From the NCBI GenBank assembly GCA_937995595.1, contig CALKJW010000011.1:1-64000 (forward strand): DNA of 64,000 bases, in the 5' to 3' direction. Under the pieces are notes generated by a model, which was not told the DNA's origin, made no database searches, and saw only the letters and a program-made list of their open reading frames with translations. Positions 28,754 to 38,031 of this stretch are shown here, in pieces. Position numbers and translations under genes: made by a program. The stretch's first letter is position 1, and every line of letters starts with the position of its first letter. The stretch is from an uncultured Phycisphaerales bacterium (lineage in GTDB: Bacteria; Planctomycetota; Phycisphaerae; Phycisphaerales; UBA1924).

Positions 28754-29470
28754 ATGCCCGATATGCCCGCGACAACCCTCGAGCGCCGACCGCCCACTGG
28801 CCTGAAGGCCGCGATCCGCCGCGCCGTGGCCCACAAGTTCTTCAAGTACCTGGTCTCCAAGACCAGGAACTTCAGCCACACCACCTGGCTCGGTCGCCCT
28901 ATCTGGCAGAACCTTTTTGACATCCAAACCATCCAGGAGACGATTGTCGAGCTTCAGCCCGCGCTGCTCATCGAGTGCGGCACCAACCTCGGCGGCTCGT
29001 CGATGTACTACGCGCACCTCTTCGACCTGCTCGCGGCGGAGAACCGCCTGAAGCCCGGGCGCGGCCGCATCGTCACCATCGACATTCAGAAGATGCACGA
29101 CCTCTCGCACCCGCGCATCACGTATCTCATCGGTTCGAGCACCGCGCCGGACATCTTCGCGAAGGTGAAGGCGATGTCCGATGATGCCGCGGCGAGCGGA
29201 CCGATCTTGGTGATCCTGGATTCGGACCACTCGGCAAAGCACGTTCGCGCCGAACTGGAGTTGTACGCACCGCTGGTGTCACCCGGGTCCTTCTGTCTCG
29301 TTCAGGATGGCGTGATCGACGTGCTGCCGAACTTCGCAGGCGGCCGGCCCGGGCCGCTTCCGGCGATTCACGAGTACTTGAAGACGCACCCGGAGTTCGA
29401 GATCGACCGCGAGAGATGCGACCGCTACCTGATCACGCACCACCCGGATGGCTGGCTGCGGCGGAAGTAG
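28754..29470 (+). CDS. cephalosporin hydroxylase (CmcI)-like SAM-dependent methyltransferase-fold protein
   Basis: IWQNLFDIQTIQETIVELQPALLIECGTNLGGSSMYYAHLFDLL...VILDSDHSAKHVRAELELYAPLVSPGSFCLVQDGVID. Confidence 0.87.
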   Translation: MPDMPATTLERRPPTGLKAAIRRAVAHKFFKYLVSKTRNFSHTTWLGRPIWQNLFDIQTIQETIVELQPALLIECGTNLGGSSMYYAHLFDLLAAENRLKPGRGRIVTIDIQKMHDLSHPRITYLIGSSTAPDIFAKVKAMSDDAAASGPILVILDSDHSAKHVRAELELYAPLVSPGSFCLVQDGVIDVLPNFAGGRPGPLPAIHEYLKTHPEFEIDRERCDRYLITHHPDGWLRRK

Positions 29471-29480
29471 TTTCAAGGCC

Positions 29481-29599
29481 GCCACAAATAAACACGGATT
29501 CGAGATGTAGACGGCAGGCCGCTCGTCGGCGTGGCAAACTTCTGGCCGCAGCCAAGCAACGCTGATCGAATCCGTGCCCATCCGTGTAAATCCGTGGCC
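29481..29599. repeat. imperfect inverted repeat with CACGGATTCGA / TCGAATCCGTG arms
   Basis: Left GCCACAAATAAACACGGATTCGA; right TCGAATCCGTGCCCATCCGTGTAAATCCGTGGC, with a 10-nt insertion relative to the left arm. Confidence 0.8.
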
Positions 29600-29607
29600 A
29601 CTCCGGC

Positions 29608-30522
29608 TCAGACCCGCACACCCGATGCGCGTTCCGCCGCCTCGACGACGTTCAGGAGCAGCATCGCCACCGTCATCGGGCCCACGCCCCCCGGCACCGG
29701 GCTGATCCACCCCGCGTGATTGGCGGCAGTCCCCGCTTGCGCGCCAAAGCCACCGACCGCGTCATACGCCACATCGCCCACGGTGCGCATCTTACCATCG
29801 GGCCCGGGCACGCGGTTCACGCCCACATCGATCACCACCGCGCCGGGCTTGACCATGTCGCGCGTGATCAGGTCGGGCACGCCCGCCGCGGCGACGAGCA
29901 CGTCGGCCCGGCGCGTCAGTTCGGCCAGCCCCGGCGTCCACTTGTTGCACGACACGACGGTCGCGTCCATGCGCATGAGCAGCACGGCGATCGGCTTGCC
30001 GACGTGGTTGGACGCGCCGACGACGACGGCGAGTTTGCCGCGGAGGCCCTCGGGACCGACGCCCGTGTGCTCGACCATCTTGATCACCGCCAGCGCGGTG
30101 CACGGCGCGAGCGACGAGCGGCCGTAGACCACGTTGCCGATGTTGGCGGGGTTGACGCCCTCGACGTCCTTCTCGGGCGCGATGAGTTTCTGGATCGAGT
30201 ACGCGTCGACCTCGGCCGGCAGCGGCAGGTGGACCATGATCGCCGAGACCTCGTCCTTGGTGTTCAGCAGCAGCACGCGCCCGGCGATGTCGTCGTGCCC
30301 CGCGCCCGCGGGCAGTTCGTGCAGCACGTAGTCGATGCCCAGCGCGCGGCAGGTCTTGGCCTGGCTCTCGGCGTACTGGTGCGCCGCGTCGTCGTCGCCG
30401 CCCACCAGCAGCGCGTCCAGACGCACCGGCCTGCCCGCGGCGCGCAGCCGCGCGGCCCGCGCGGCGATGTCGTCGCGGTACCGCTGTCCGAGCGCCTTGC
30501 CGTCGATGATCCGTGCGGGCAT
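29608..30522 (-). CDS. folD: bifunctional methylenetetrahydrofolate dehydrogenase/cyclohydrolase
   Basis: VHLPLPAEVDAYSIQKLIAPEKDVEGVNPANIGNV...PCTALAVIKMVEHTG...VVGASNHVGKPIAVLL...WISPVPGGVGPMTVAMLLLN. Confidence 0.96.
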   Translation of the reverse strand: MPARIIDGKALGQRYRDDIAARAARLRAAGRPVRLDALLVGGDDDAAHQYAESQAKTCRALGIDYVLHELPAGAGHDDIAGRVLLLNTKDEVSAIMVHLPLPAEVDAYSIQKLIAPEKDVEGVNPANIGNVVYGRSSLAPCTALAVIKMVEHTGVGPEGLRGKLAVVVGASNHVGKPIAVLLMRMDATVVSCNKWTPGLAELTRRADVLVAAAGVPDLITRDMVKPGAVVIDVGVNRVPGPDGKMRTVGDVAYDAVGGFGAQAGTAANHAGWISPVPGGVGPMTVAMLLLNVVEAAERASGVRV

Positions 30523-30630
30523 CGGTGGATGATATCGGAAGCCGCACGCCGGCACGGCGTGCCGCGCCACGTCGCCCCCGACCGTTCCGGGTATGCTGCC
30601 TGCGCCGATCGCGCACGCACCGAGCCCCGC

Positions 30631-31812
30631 ATGCCCGACCAACCCGTATCGTCGCGTAAACGCCTTCTCCACATCCTGCTCTGGTGTCTGGCCGCGTCCG
30701 CCGCCAGCGGCGTGCTGACGGTTCTGGTGCCGCAGCGCGACCTGCTGTGGCGCGTCACCGCGATGGGTTTCACCGGCGCCGCGGCCATCGCGCTCATGAT
30801 CCCGCTGTCGCTGCTGGTCGATCGCGAGCGCTTCCGCGCCGCGGGCCTGTTCGGCATGGCCGCGTGCGTCGCGGCGTTCATCCTCTCGACCGGGCTGATC
30901 TGGGCGGGATTCGGCGGTTGGCGTCTCGGCGAACGGTTCGGCGCAACGCTCGGGCTGGTCATCCTCATGTCGCCGGCGGTTGTCGCGATGCTGTGTCTGC
31001 GCGCGTCCGAAGCCGGGCGCGTCGCGGGGCCCGTCGGCCTCGCCTTTGCCGCGGCGGCCGCGGCGGTGTTCCTGATCCAGATCTGGCTCGACCTGCCCAG
31101 CGTGGACCGGTGGCAGTTCGGCGGAACGGGCGCCGCGCTGTGCTGGTCCGGGTTGCTCGCCTCGCTCGCGCTGGTCGGCCTCGGCACCGATGCGCGCCAC
31201 TGGCGGTGGGCCGGGGTGCTGGCCGCGCTGGCGGCGCTGGCGCTGATGCTCTACGGGGTCTGGGTCTCGCAGAGCGACGATGCCCGCGTCCTGACCTGCG
31301 TGATCAGCGTGGCCGGCTTCGTCGCCTTTGCGAACGTGCTCCTCCGCGCCGGGGTCTTGGGCGGTCAGCAGTGGGTGGTGTACGGCACGATCGCCGCGGC
31401 GGGCGCGGTGGCGTTGTTCGTCAACCTCGACGCGTTTGTGCACGAGGGCGCATCGGACGACCTCTTCGGCTTTCGAAGGTTCGCGGCGGGCGCGCTGATC
31501 GTGACCATCAGCGGCACGCTCGCGGTGATCGTGCTCGCGCTGCTCAACCGCCGCGCCACGCGGAAGGTCGTGTACGCCGCGCAAACGGTGGGGGGCGGGG
31601 CCGGCCAAGCGGGAGCCCCGCTCAGGAGCATCAACCTGCGATGCCCGCGCTGCCAGAAGGAGCAGACGCTCCCCTTGGGCGGAGCGGCCTGCCGCGAGTG
31701 TCGCCTGATCATTCACACGCGGGTCGAGGTGCCCTCGTGCCCGCGGTGCGGGTACGACATCTCGATGATCAGGTCCGACAAGTGCCCGGAGTGCGGCGAA
31801 CCGATCGGGTGA
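30631..31812 (+). CDS. multi-pass membrane protein with C-terminal zinc ribbons, hypothetical
   Basis: Many hydrophobic segments then LRCPRCQKEQTLPLGGAACRECRL...PSCPRCGYDISMIRSDKCPECGEPIG. Confidence 0.82.
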   Translation: MPDQPVSSRKRLLHILLWCLAASAASGVLTVLVPQRDLLWRVTAMGFTGAAAIALMIPLSLLVDRERFRAAGLFGMAACVAAFILSTGLIWAGFGGWRLGERFGATLGLVILMSPAVVAMLCLRASEAGRVAGPVGLAFAAAAAAVFLIQIWLDLPSVDRWQFGGTGAALCWSGLLASLALVGLGTDARHWRWAGVLAALAALALMLYGVWVSQSDDARVLTCVISVAGFVAFANVLLRAGVLGGQQWVVYGTIAAAGAVALFVNLDAFVHEGASDDLFGFRRFAAGALIVTISGTLAVIVLALLNRRATRKVVYAAQTVGGGAGQAGAPLRSINLRCPRCQKEQTLPLGGAACRECRLIIHTRVEVPSCPRCGYDISMIRSDKCPECGEPIG

Positions 31813-31843
31813 ATCGCCCGCGTTCGCGCCGGCGCACGCGGCT

Positions 31844-33196
31844 TCACGTGCGCATCGCCTCGTCGGCCGCGGCGGCCTCGCGGCTTTCCTTCGGCTTCTC
31901 GCGCACGGTCGTCGGCATGCGGCCCCAGACCATCAGCACGGGCAGCACCGAAAGCGCGATCAGCCCCGAACCGACGAGAAACGGCGAGCCCGCGCCGGGG
32001 TACGGCGTCGGTCCTTCCTTGGCCGTGAAGGTGTGGAACACCGTCCCCGCGATGATCGGCCCGACGATGTACGCGATGCTGTTCAAACTGCCCAGCGCGC
32101 CCTGCAGCAGACCCTGCTCGTCGGGCGGCACGGCCTTGCTCGTCATGCCCTGCGCCGCCGGGCCGGCCAGCCCGCCGATGCTCGCCAGCGCGATGATGAC
32201 GTAGATCATCCACCCCTGCGTGGCCAGGCCGTACCCCGCGAACGCGAGCACGCCCAGCGCAAGCCCCCCCAGCAGGCACGCGCGCTCGCCGACGACCGGG
32301 ATGATCTTCCGCGCCAGCCCGCCCTGCACGACCGCCGCGGAGATGCCGACGACGAACAGCGAAAGCCCGCTGTCCTTGGGCGTCCACGCGAAGCGGTTCT
32401 GCATCGACAGCACCCACACCGTGTGCAGGCCGAACTGCGCGATGTTCGCGATGAACAGCGACGCCGCGATCATCCGCACCACGCTGTGGCGCGACAGCCA
32501 CGCCAGCGCGCCCAGCGGGTTGGCCTTCCGCCACGAGAACCCGCGCCGGTTCTCTCGCGTGAGCGACTCGGGCAGGATGAAGAACCCGTAGGTGAAGTTG
32601 ATCATCGTGAGCACGCCCGCGGCGATGTACGGGTAGGTGATGTGCCCCTGACCGATCAGCGGGATGTGCACCGTCTCGTCGCCCAGCAGGCCGCCCAGCA
32701 GCGGGCCGAACACAAACCCCAGCCCGAACGCCGCGCCGATGAGCCCGAACCCCGCCGCGCGCCTCTCCGGCGGCGTGACGTCGGCGATGTACGCGCTGCA
32801 CACGGGGATCGTCGCGCCCGAGATGCCGTTGATCACCCGCGTGATGAACAGGAACGTCAGCCCCGTCGCCGCGCCGAACTGACCCGTCACCGCTGGCGCC
32901 TGCGACGCGGCGAAGTAGTCGAGCGCGGACCCGAGCAGCGCCAGCAGCAGCACCGGCCTGCGACCGAACCGGTCCGACAGCGAGCCGAGCACCGGCGCGA
33001 AGACAAACTGCATCAGCGCGTACGTGACGATCAGCGCTGTGACGGGGACCGATGCCTCGTGCTCCGCGCCGCCGGGCGGCAGGTCGCCGACCACGGCGAT
33101 CAGCCGCGGCATGACGGGGATCAGCAGGCCGAAGCCCAGCACGTCGAGCAGCAACGTCGCGAAGATGAAGACCAGGCTCGGGGCGGGGCGGCGCAT
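31844..33196 (-). CDS. MFS transporter, TetA-like drug:H+ antiporter family
   Basis: VFIFATLLLDVLGFGLLIPVMPRL...FAPVLGSLSDRFGRRPVLLLALLGSALDY...FGLIGAAFGLGFVFGPLLGGLLG. Confidence 0.9.
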   Translation of the reverse strand: MRRPAPSLVFIFATLLLDVLGFGLLIPVMPRLIAVVGDLPPGGAEHEASVPVTALIVTYALMQFVFAPVLGSLSDRFGRRPVLLLALLGSALDYFAASQAPAVTGQFGAATGLTFLFITRVINGISGATIPVCSAYIADVTPPERRAAGFGLIGAAFGLGFVFGPLLGGLLGDETVHIPLIGQGHITYPYIAAGVLTMINFTYGFFILPESLTRENRRGFSWRKANPLGALAWLSRHSVVRMIAASLFIANIAQFGLHTVWVLSMQNRFAWTPKDSGLSLFVVGISAAVVQGGLARKIIPVVGERACLLGGLALGVLAFAGYGLATQGWMIYVIIALASIGGLAGPAAQGMTSKAVPPDEQGLLQGALGSLNSIAYIVGPIIAGTVFHTFTAKEGPTPYPGAGSPFLVGSGLIALSVLPVLMVWGRMPTTVREKPKESREAAAADEAMRT

Positions 33197-33300
33197 ACGG
33201 GAGGGAGGGTAGCGGACCGCGCGTCGCAGAAAGAGCGGTTTCCGGTACCGCGGTCATGCACGGATCCCGTGACGCGCGACGTTCAACGCGTCGGGACCCA

Positions 33301-33360
33301 GCACTCAGGACCAATGACTCAGGACTCAGGACTCAGGACGCAGGACCCGAGACTCAGGAC
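33301..33360. repeat. imperfect tandem repeat of (G)ACTCAGGA units
   Basis: gcactcaggaccaatgactcaggactcaggactcaggacgcaggacccgagactcaggac. Confidence 0.9.
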
Positions 33361-34559
33361 TTCACCCGCACACACTTGGCCGCGGCCTTGGCCGTTCGTC
33401 GCGCGGCGTCCGCCGTCGGCCCGACCGCCAGCGCAACGCCCATGCGCCGGTACTTCCGCGTGCTCGGCTTGCCGAAGATGCGCACCTGCACGCCCTTGTG
33501 CGCCAGCGCACGGTCGAGCCCCTCGTACTCCGGCTCGCTCGGCGACGCTCCGTCGGCGAGGATCACCGCGCTGGCCGCGCCGCCCCGCTCGTAGCGGATC
33601 GTCGGGATCGGCAGGCCCAGGACCGCGCGCACGTGCAGGTCAAACTCCGACAGGTCCTGCGAGATCATCGTGACCATGCCCGTGTCGTGCGGTCGCGGCG
33701 AGAGTTCGCTGAAGATCACGCGGCCGCCCGCCACAAAGAACTCGACGCCGAAGATGCCCGCGCCGTTCGGTCCGGCGATCTCGCCCACCACCGCCGCGGC
33801 CATCTTCTGCGCCTTGGCGAGCGCCGCGGGGCTCATGCGGCAGGGCATCCACGATTCCTGATAGTCGCCCCGCTCCTGCCGGTGGCCGATCGGTCGCACG
33901 AAGATCGTCCGCGCCTGGTCGCTCAGTTTCCTGCCCCCGACTACCGGGCGCTGCCGCACCGTGAGCAGCGTGATCTCGTAATCGAAGTCGATGAACTCCT
34001 CGACAATGACCCGGGGCCGGTCGCCGCGCATGTTGGCGACGGCGTACTCCCACGACGTGCGCAGGTCGGCGCGCCTCCGCGCGACCGACTGCCCCTTGCC
34101 GCTCGACGACATGACCGGCTTGATGACGCAGGGAAGGCCGGTGACCGCCTCCGCCGCGCGTTCGAGTTCTTCCGCCGACTCGGCGTAGGCGAACTTCGCC
34201 GTCGGCAGCCGCAGTTTCGTCGCCGCCAGGTCGCGGATCGCGTCGCGGTTCATCGTCAGGTTCGCCGCGCGGGCCGAGGGGATCACATCGAACCCGGCGC
34301 GTTCAAGGTCCAGCAGCCGCTCGGTGCGGATGGCCTCGATCTCCGGCACGACATGATCGGGCCTGTGCCTGCGGATGACGGCCTCGAGCGCGTCGCCGTC
34401 GAGCATGCTGACCACTTCCGCGGCGTCCGACACCTGCATGGCCGGCGCGCCGGCGTAGGAATCGACCGCGACCACGCGGCAGCCCAGACGCTTGGCCGAG
34501 ATCGCCACCTCCTTGCCCAGTTCGCCCGCGCCCAGCAGCATCAGTGTGGGGAGTTTCAT
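33354..34559 (-). CDS. purT: formate-dependent phosphoribosylglycinamide formyltransferase (ATP-grasp)
   Basis: LMLLGAGELGKEVAISAKRLGCRVVAVDSYAGAPAMQVSD...CVIKPVMSSSGKGQS...SELSPRPHDTGMVTM. Confidence 0.95.
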   Translation of the reverse strand: MKLPTLMLLGAGELGKEVAISAKRLGCRVVAVDSYAGAPAMQVSDAAEVVSMLDGDALEAVIRRHRPDHVVPEIEAIRTERLLDLERAGFDVIPSARAANLTMNRDAIRDLAATKLRLPTAKFAYAESAEELERAAEAVTGLPCVIKPVMSSSGKGQSVARRRADLRTSWEYAVANMRGDRPRVIVEEFIDFDYEITLLTVRQRPVVGGRKLSDQARTIFVRPIGHRQERGDYQESWMPCRMSPAALAKAQKMAAAVVGEIAGPNGAGIFGVEFFVAGGRVIFSELSPRPHDTGMVTMISQDLSEFDLHVRAVLGLPIPTIRYERGGAASAVILADGASPSEPEYEGLDRALAHKGVQVRIFGKPSTRKYRRMGVALAVGPTADAARRTAKAAAKCVRVKS

Positions 34560-34609
34560 GGCCCGGAGCATACCCGGCAGGGCGCGCGGGCCGACGCTAC
34601 CATCCGGCG

Positions 34610-34701
34610 ACGCTCGGGGCGCGGCGGTTTTCACCGGAGAGAGCCGCCGCTGAGAAGCACCCGTGGAACCTGAACCGGTTCGGACCGGCGGAGGGAAGCG
34701 A
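34610..34701 (+). promoter_or_regulatory. TPP (THI-box) riboswitch upstream of thiC
   Basis: cgctcggggcgc ... gccgccgCTGAGAagcaCCCgtgGAACCTGAACCGGttcggACCGGCGgAGGGAAgc, all core TPP-aptamer motifs, ending directly before the thiC ATG. Confidence 0.95.
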
Positions 34702-34703
34702 CC

Positions 34704-36707
34704 ATGACCACGACCAGCACCGCGCACCGTTTCGCGCCGCCGCTGCACGGCGCGCGCAACCCCGGCAACACGCCGAATGTCACCACGCCCGGTTCGTTCG
34801 CGCTCGCGCCCGATGTCGGCGGCCCGCTCATGTTCGCCTCGCCCGACACGCCCGGCATGCCCCCGCCCAGCGGCAGGACCGCGTGGGACTTCATGCCCCA
34901 CGGCTGGCTGGTCGAGATCCTCGGCCGGCGCGAGGCGGCCACCGCCCCGCGCGCCTGCGCTTCCACTCCCTGCGCCGCGTGCGAGTCGTACACCTTCGCC
35001 GACGCGCGCGGCACCGTCCGTCGCGTGACGCCCCCGCCGGGTTTCACGCCCGTCACGCAACTCGAGCACGCGCGACTGGGCATCGTCACGCCGCAGATGC
35101 GACGGGTCGCGCAGCGCGAGCCGCACTTCGAGACGCTCTTCCCCGGCAGGGCCGCGGAGGCGGTGCGCGACGAGGTCGCGGCGGGCCGCATGGTCATCCC
35201 CGCGAACACCAACCACCTGAAGTTCAACCTCGACCCGATGTGCATCGGGCGCGCTTCGCGCACCAAGGTGAACGCGAACATGGGCGCGTCGCCCGTCTCG
35301 TCCGGCACCGACGAGGAAGTCGAGAAACTCCGGTGGGCCGAGAGGTGGGGCGCGGACACCGTGATGGACCTCTCCACCGGCGGCGACCTCGACGCCTGCC
35401 GCGAGGCGATCATCGCGGCGAGCACCGTGCCCATCGGCACCGTGCCGATCTACTCGATGATCATCGGGAGGAAGATCGAGGACCTCGACTGGCCGACGAT
35501 CGAGGCCTCGCTGCACCACCAGGCGCGCCAGGGCGTTGACTACTTCACCATCCACGCGGGCGTGCGCCGCGCGCACCTCAAGTTCGTCAAGAACCGCCTG
35601 ATCGGCATCGTCTCGCGCGGCGGGTCGCTGCTGGCCAAGTGGATGCTCGTCCACAACCGCGAGAACATCATGTACGAGCGGTGGGAGGACATCTGCGACA
35701 TCCTGCGACAGTACGACGTGACCTTCTCGATCGGCGACGGCCTGCGCCCCGGCGGGCTGGCCGACGCGACCGATGCCGCGCAGATCGCCGAACTCGAAAC
35801 GCTCGGCGAACTGACCGAGCGCGCGTGGCGCCGCGGCGTGCAGGTGATGATCGAGGGGCCGGGGCACGTGCCGTTCGATCAGATCGAGTGGAACGCGAAG
35901 GTCCAGCGCGCGCTCTGCCACGGCGCGCCGTTCTACGTGCTCGGCCCGCTCGTGACCGACATGTTCCCCGGCTACGACCACATCACCAGTTGCATCGGCG
36001 CGACGGCGATGGCGTACCACGGCGCGGCGATGCTCTGCTACGTCACGCCCAAGGAGCACCTCGGGCTGCCGAAGAAGGACGACGTCAAGCAGGGCTGTAT
36101 CGCGTACCGGATCGCCGCACACGCGGCGGACGTCGCGCTGGGCATCCCCGGCACGCGCGACCGCGACGACGAACTGACCAAGGCCCGCGCCGCGCTGAAC
36201 TGGGAGAAGCACTTCGAGCTCTCCTTCGACCCCGACACCGCGCGGGCGTACCACGACGAGGACCTCGACGTCGACACCGACTTCTGCGCCATGTGCGGGC
36301 ACGACTGGTGCAGCGTGCGCATCAGCAAGGAGATCCAGGAGTTCGCCAGCGGCAAGGCCGAGGGCTTCGAGCGCATCGGGGCCAACGGCAGGGCCGGCGC
36401 GCCGTTGAAGTCCGCCGCGCTCACGCCCGAGCAGCAGGAGATTCTCGCCAAGCGCGGCGTGCTGAGTCCGGAGGAGATACACAGGCTGGCGAGTAAGACC
36501 AAAAAGGCCCTCTCCCCTGCCCCCGGCGGGGGAGATGTCGCCGAAGGCGACAGAGGGGGAAGTGAGTCCAAGCTCTCGTGCCACTCCGATTACGTGGACC
36601 CCGAGACGGCGCAGCGGATTCAGACTGAGAAAGCGGGCCGTGAGGTGCTGGTCGCACTCGATGTGCGACCGGCGCTGGGGATCAGCAAAGAGGATCGGTT
36701 GGTGTAG
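34704..36707 (+). CDS. thiC: phosphomethylpyrimidine synthase ThiC
   Basis: [34 protein letters not shown]...[33 protein letters not shown]...[22 protein letters not shown] riboswitch upstream. Confidence 0.97.
   Translation: MTTTSTAHRFAPPLHGARNPGNTPNVTTPGSFALAPDVGGPLMFASPDTPGMPPPSGRTAWDFMPHGWLVEILGRREAATAPRACASTPCAACESYTFADARGTVRRVTPPPGFTPVTQLEHARLGIVTPQMRRVAQREPHFETLFPGRAAEAVRDEVAAGRMVIPANTNHLKFNLDPMCIGRASRTKVNANMGASPVSSGTDEEVEKLRWAERWGADTVMDLSTGGDLDACREAIIAASTVPIGTVPIYSMIIGRKIEDLDWPTIEASLHHQARQGVDYFTIHAGVRRAHLKFVKNRLIGIVSRGGSLLAKWMLVHNRENIMYERWEDICDILRQYDVTFSIGDGLRPGGLADATDAAQIAELETLGELTERAWRRGVQVMIEGPGHVPFDQIEWNAKVQRALCHGAPFYVLGPLVTDMFPGYDHITSCIGATAMAYHGAAMLCYVTPKEHLGLPKKDDVKQGCIAYRIAAHAADVALGIPGTRDRDDELTKARAALNWEKHFELSFDPDTARAYHDEDLDVDTDFCAMCGHDWCSVRISKEIQEFASGKAEGFERIGANGRAGAPLKSAALTPEQQEILAKRGVLSPEEIHRLASKTKKALSPAPGGGDVAEGDRGGSESKLSCHSDYVDPETAQRIQTEKAGREVLVALDVRPALGISKEDRLV
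36508..36566. repeat. palindromic short repeat inside the thiC coding sequence
   Basis: ccctctcccctgcccccggcgggggagatGTCGCCgaaGGCGACagagggggaagtgag; nested stems CCCTCT/AGAGGG and GTCGCC/GGCGAC. Confidence 0.82.
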
Positions 36708-36763
36708 AGCAAATTAGAAGAATTAGCTGCGGGGGTGAGTTGATGCTGCGACACTCACAAGGT

Positions 36764-37657
36764 ATGACGGTGAACAGCGTCATCATAACAGGAGTACTAC
36801 TCACTGTCGCGTGCGCAACGGGTTGCCCGCAGAAGCCGACCACCGCAACGCCGGCACCAACCGGAGCGGCGGGGGCGCGAGGACCAGCGACGCCATCCCG
36901 TACCTGGACTGCAACTGCAGCATTGCCGATTGCGCTTACGAACTCGGTGGGGATGGCGATGGCTCGTGTGGAGCCGGGCACGTTCACGATGGGAAACGGG
37001 CCGCAGGGATACGCGACCGAGCGCGACCACACCGTGACGATTACGCGGCCGTACCTCATTGCCGTCACGGAGGTGACTCAGGCGCAGTGGTCCGCCGTCA
37101 TGCCGGAGAATCCGAGCAAGTTGCGCGGCAACCAACTCCCTGTGACGAATGTGACGTGGGACCAGGCGAACGAATATTGCCGCCTGCTGTCCGTCAAGGA
37201 GGGTCGTGTGTATCGCTTGCCGACGGAGGCGGAGTGGGAGTATGCGTGCCGCGCCGGAACCACGACGACGTTCAGCTTCGGGGAGAACATCTACCTGCTG
37301 GGGGACTATGCGTGGTTCAATGGGAATGCTCGCGGTGTGGTGCAGCCGGTCGCAACACGGAAGCCCAACCCGTGGGGATTGCACGACATGCATGGGAATG
37401 TGCGTGAGTGGTGCGCGGACTGGTTCAGCTGGCGCTATCCGACTACGCCGCAGACCGACCCGACGGGTCCGGCGACGGGGGAACAGCGAGTCCGCCGCGG
37501 CGGGTTTGTGAGTTTCAATTCAAGCGCGGCGACTTCTGGCGCGCGTGACGCGGGACCGCCGGATCTGGCGTGGGACGATGTGGGCTTTCGGGTGGTAGCG
37601 GAAGTGGAACCGGTCGCACCGGAGCAGACGCCCTCGTTGACGGAGGGGGACAAGTGA
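36764..37657 (+). CDS. SUMF1/formylglycine-generating-enzyme-fold lipoprotein
   Basis: MTVNSVIITGVLLTVACATGC lipobox; NSVGMAMARVEPGTFTMGN...VTEVTQAQWSAVM...YRLPTEAEWEYACRAG...PWGLHDMHGNVREWCADW. Confidence 0.92.
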   Translation: MTVNSVIITGVLLTVACATGCPQKPTTATPAPTGAAGARGPATPSRTWTATAALPIALTNSVGMAMARVEPGTFTMGNGPQGYATERDHTVTITRPYLIAVTEVTQAQWSAVMPENPSKLRGNQLPVTNVTWDQANEYCRLLSVKEGRVYRLPTEAEWEYACRAGTTTTFSFGENIYLLGDYAWFNGNARGVVQPVATRKPNPWGLHDMHGNVREWCADWFSWRYPTTPQTDPTGPATGEQRVRRGGFVSFNSSAATSGARDAGPPDLAWDDVGFRVVAEVEPVAPEQTPSLTEGDK

Positions 37658-38031
37658 CACCGGCAAGGGAGGAGTGAGGAGCGCAACCGTCGTTGGCATG
37701 CAGGAGACGAGCCACCGTCTGATCCAACAGAAAGTACAGTATTGCGATCCGCGAGATCATGGACCCTCGCCGAGCGATGCGGCGTGCATCACGCTTGGGG
37801 GATCACGGTCTGCGCGGGGCTGCTCGACGCGCACCACACCGCGCAGGCCGAAACCAGCCCGCGCGGCGAACGACTCAGGGGTTGGACTGCATTCGTCGGA
37901 GAAGGTGCTCTGGGCCAAGGCCGCATCAGGTCCGCGGCCGTATAACCTCTCAGCACAGCGCGATGAAGCTCAGCAGGGCGAGCAACGCGATCTTCCGGCG
38001 GTTCTCGGTGAGTTGGGTAAGGGCCGCGATC

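Noticed and set aside
33301-33360. CRISPR array
   Set aside because: Short direct units without spacers of constant length and no cas genes; it is a simple tandem repeat. No CRISPR array was seen anywhere in the window.
33354-36584. 1076-aa minus-strand ORF spanning thiC and purT
   Set aside because: Only the purT part is real; the extension over thiC is antisense readthrough in GC-rich DNA.
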